In this document: positions 52,627-53,101 of the stretch, one piece after another
How the letters are laid out: each line of letters starts with the position of its first letter
How positions within the stretch are numbered: the first letter of the stretch is position 1
DNA from: an uncultured Nitrospirota bacterium
Lineage (GTDB): Bacteria; CG2-30-53-67
Assembly: GCA_945786985.1 (NCBI GenBank)
Contig: CALZGC010000161.1
Span: 1 to 53,101 of the forward strand
Length of the DNA: 53,101 nucleotides
Direction: 5' to 3'
Translations under genes and position numbers: made by a program
The notes under the pieces: model-generated
What the model saw: the letters and a program-made list of their open reading frames with translations, nothing else
Told to the model about the DNA's origin: nothing
Database searches by the model: none

Positions 52627-53101
52627 AGAAGCTTCTGACCCTGCAGACCGAAGAACGGCGTGCTCTCAGGTACCTTTACGATCTGGACCGGGAACTTCCG
52701 GAGCTCTTCGGCTATCCGCTCCCCCGTCTCCCCCGGGGGGACGAAGTGGAAGGGGGGCAGGAACGGGTTTACGTTGAGTTCTTCCAGAGTCTGGGGGTTT
52801 TGCTCCGGGAATTTTTGCAGGAGATACATCCGCTGGCCGTTGAGGGGGAGCCGTTGGGCGGGCGGGAAGACGGAACGTACCGCGAACTCCGGGAGGCACT
52901 TGTTGAAGGGGCGGTGCAGGCCCTGCGCCAGGAGCGGCGAAACGGACTCTACAATCTTTTCTTTCTGGCACTCTCCAAGACGGTCAGCGAAGCCGCCTGT
53001 GAGTTCTTCTCCCAGGGGGGGCGGAAGCCCTATCACAAGTACCTCATCCATCCACTGTTGGCTTCCTTTTTGACCGGGGTGCATGAGGCGGCCCGGCGGC
53101 A
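52623..53101 (+). CDS. Unidentified gene, 3' truncated by the window end
   Basis: An open frame starts at ATG 52623, overlapping the udg stop (ATGA), and stays open for 159 codons to the end of the window. The product is acidic and rich in Leu, Glu and Arg, with no signal peptide or membrane segment in the part seen, and begins MKKLLTLQTEERRALRYLYD. I do not recognise the family. Codon use is like its neighbours, and the translational coupling makes it a real gene. Confidence 0.75.
   Translation, partial: MKKLLTLQTEERRALRYLYDLDRELPELFGYPLPRLPRGDEVEGGQERVYVEFFQSLGVLLREFLQEIHPLAVEGEPLGGREDGTYRELREALVEGAVQALRQERRNGLYNLFFLALSKTVSEAACEFFSQGGRKPYHKYLIHPLLASFLTGVHEAARR

Overview
The window is GC-rich DNA in which every gene I can support lies on the + strand. 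It begins inside a sigma-54 activator gene and ends inside an unidentified gene. It looks like a deltaproteobacterium in the broad sense (Desulfobacterota/Desulfuromonadota), but I cannot name a genus. The reasons are one long flagellar-chemotaxis locus with sigma-54 promoters; fliJ followed by a MotE-like gene and fliK; flgD followed by a small uncharacterised flagellar-operon gene and flgE; and a zapB-like/zapA/6S RNA block close to RNase Y.

Region 1 (1-25.4 kb) is the flagellar export, basal-body and motor locus. The partial sigma-54 activator is followed by a near-consensus sigma-54 promoter (1062-1077) and flgBC-fliEFGHIJ-motE-like-fliK-flgD-small flagellar gene-flgE. A hairpin after flgE (12721-12742) and a second near-consensus sigma-54 promoter (12988-13003) open the next unit: motA, motB, fliLMNOPQR, flhBA, flhF, flhG, fliA. 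These genes encode the MS-ring, C-ring, export gate and ATPase, rod start, hook with its cap and ruler, stator, placement GTPases and sigma-28. Filament, P/L-ring and distal-rod genes are not in the window.

Region 2 (25.6-37.4 kb) is chemotaxis and signalling: a HEAT-repeat protein of about 18 repeats, cheR, two cheY-like genes, cheA, cheB, one chemoreceptor, an HDOD protein, a MerR-like regulator with a ten-cysteine tail, cheW, and an HD-GYP protein that probably degrades cyclic-di-GMP.

Region 3 (37.4-53.1 kb) is housekeeping. A strong sigma-70-type promoter drives a zapB-like gene and zapA. A 6S RNA with its own promoter follows, then about 535 nt without a gene, rarA, rny, ymdB, xseA, a ComEA-like gene and comEC. 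A second strong promoter drives xseB-ispA-dxs-tlyA-udg and a truncated last gene, covering division, RNA turnover, DNA repair and uptake, and isoprenoid precursors.

The most unusual feature is a family of terminal-inverted-repeat elements. Two full copies of 179 and 191 bp (13816-13994 and 35946-36136) lie in opposite orientation, share a 45-nt identical core, and are bounded by TA at both ends. A decayed third copy starts at 25401. All three start exactly at the stop codon of the upstream gene (motA, fliA, cheW), so the element end forms part of each stop codon. Other oddities are a (GGTAAA)n repeat just ahead of the fliF ribosome-binding site and a 12-bp tandem repeat that builds the signal peptide of the MotE-like protein. 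I found no CRISPR array, phage, transposase, tRNA or rRNA.
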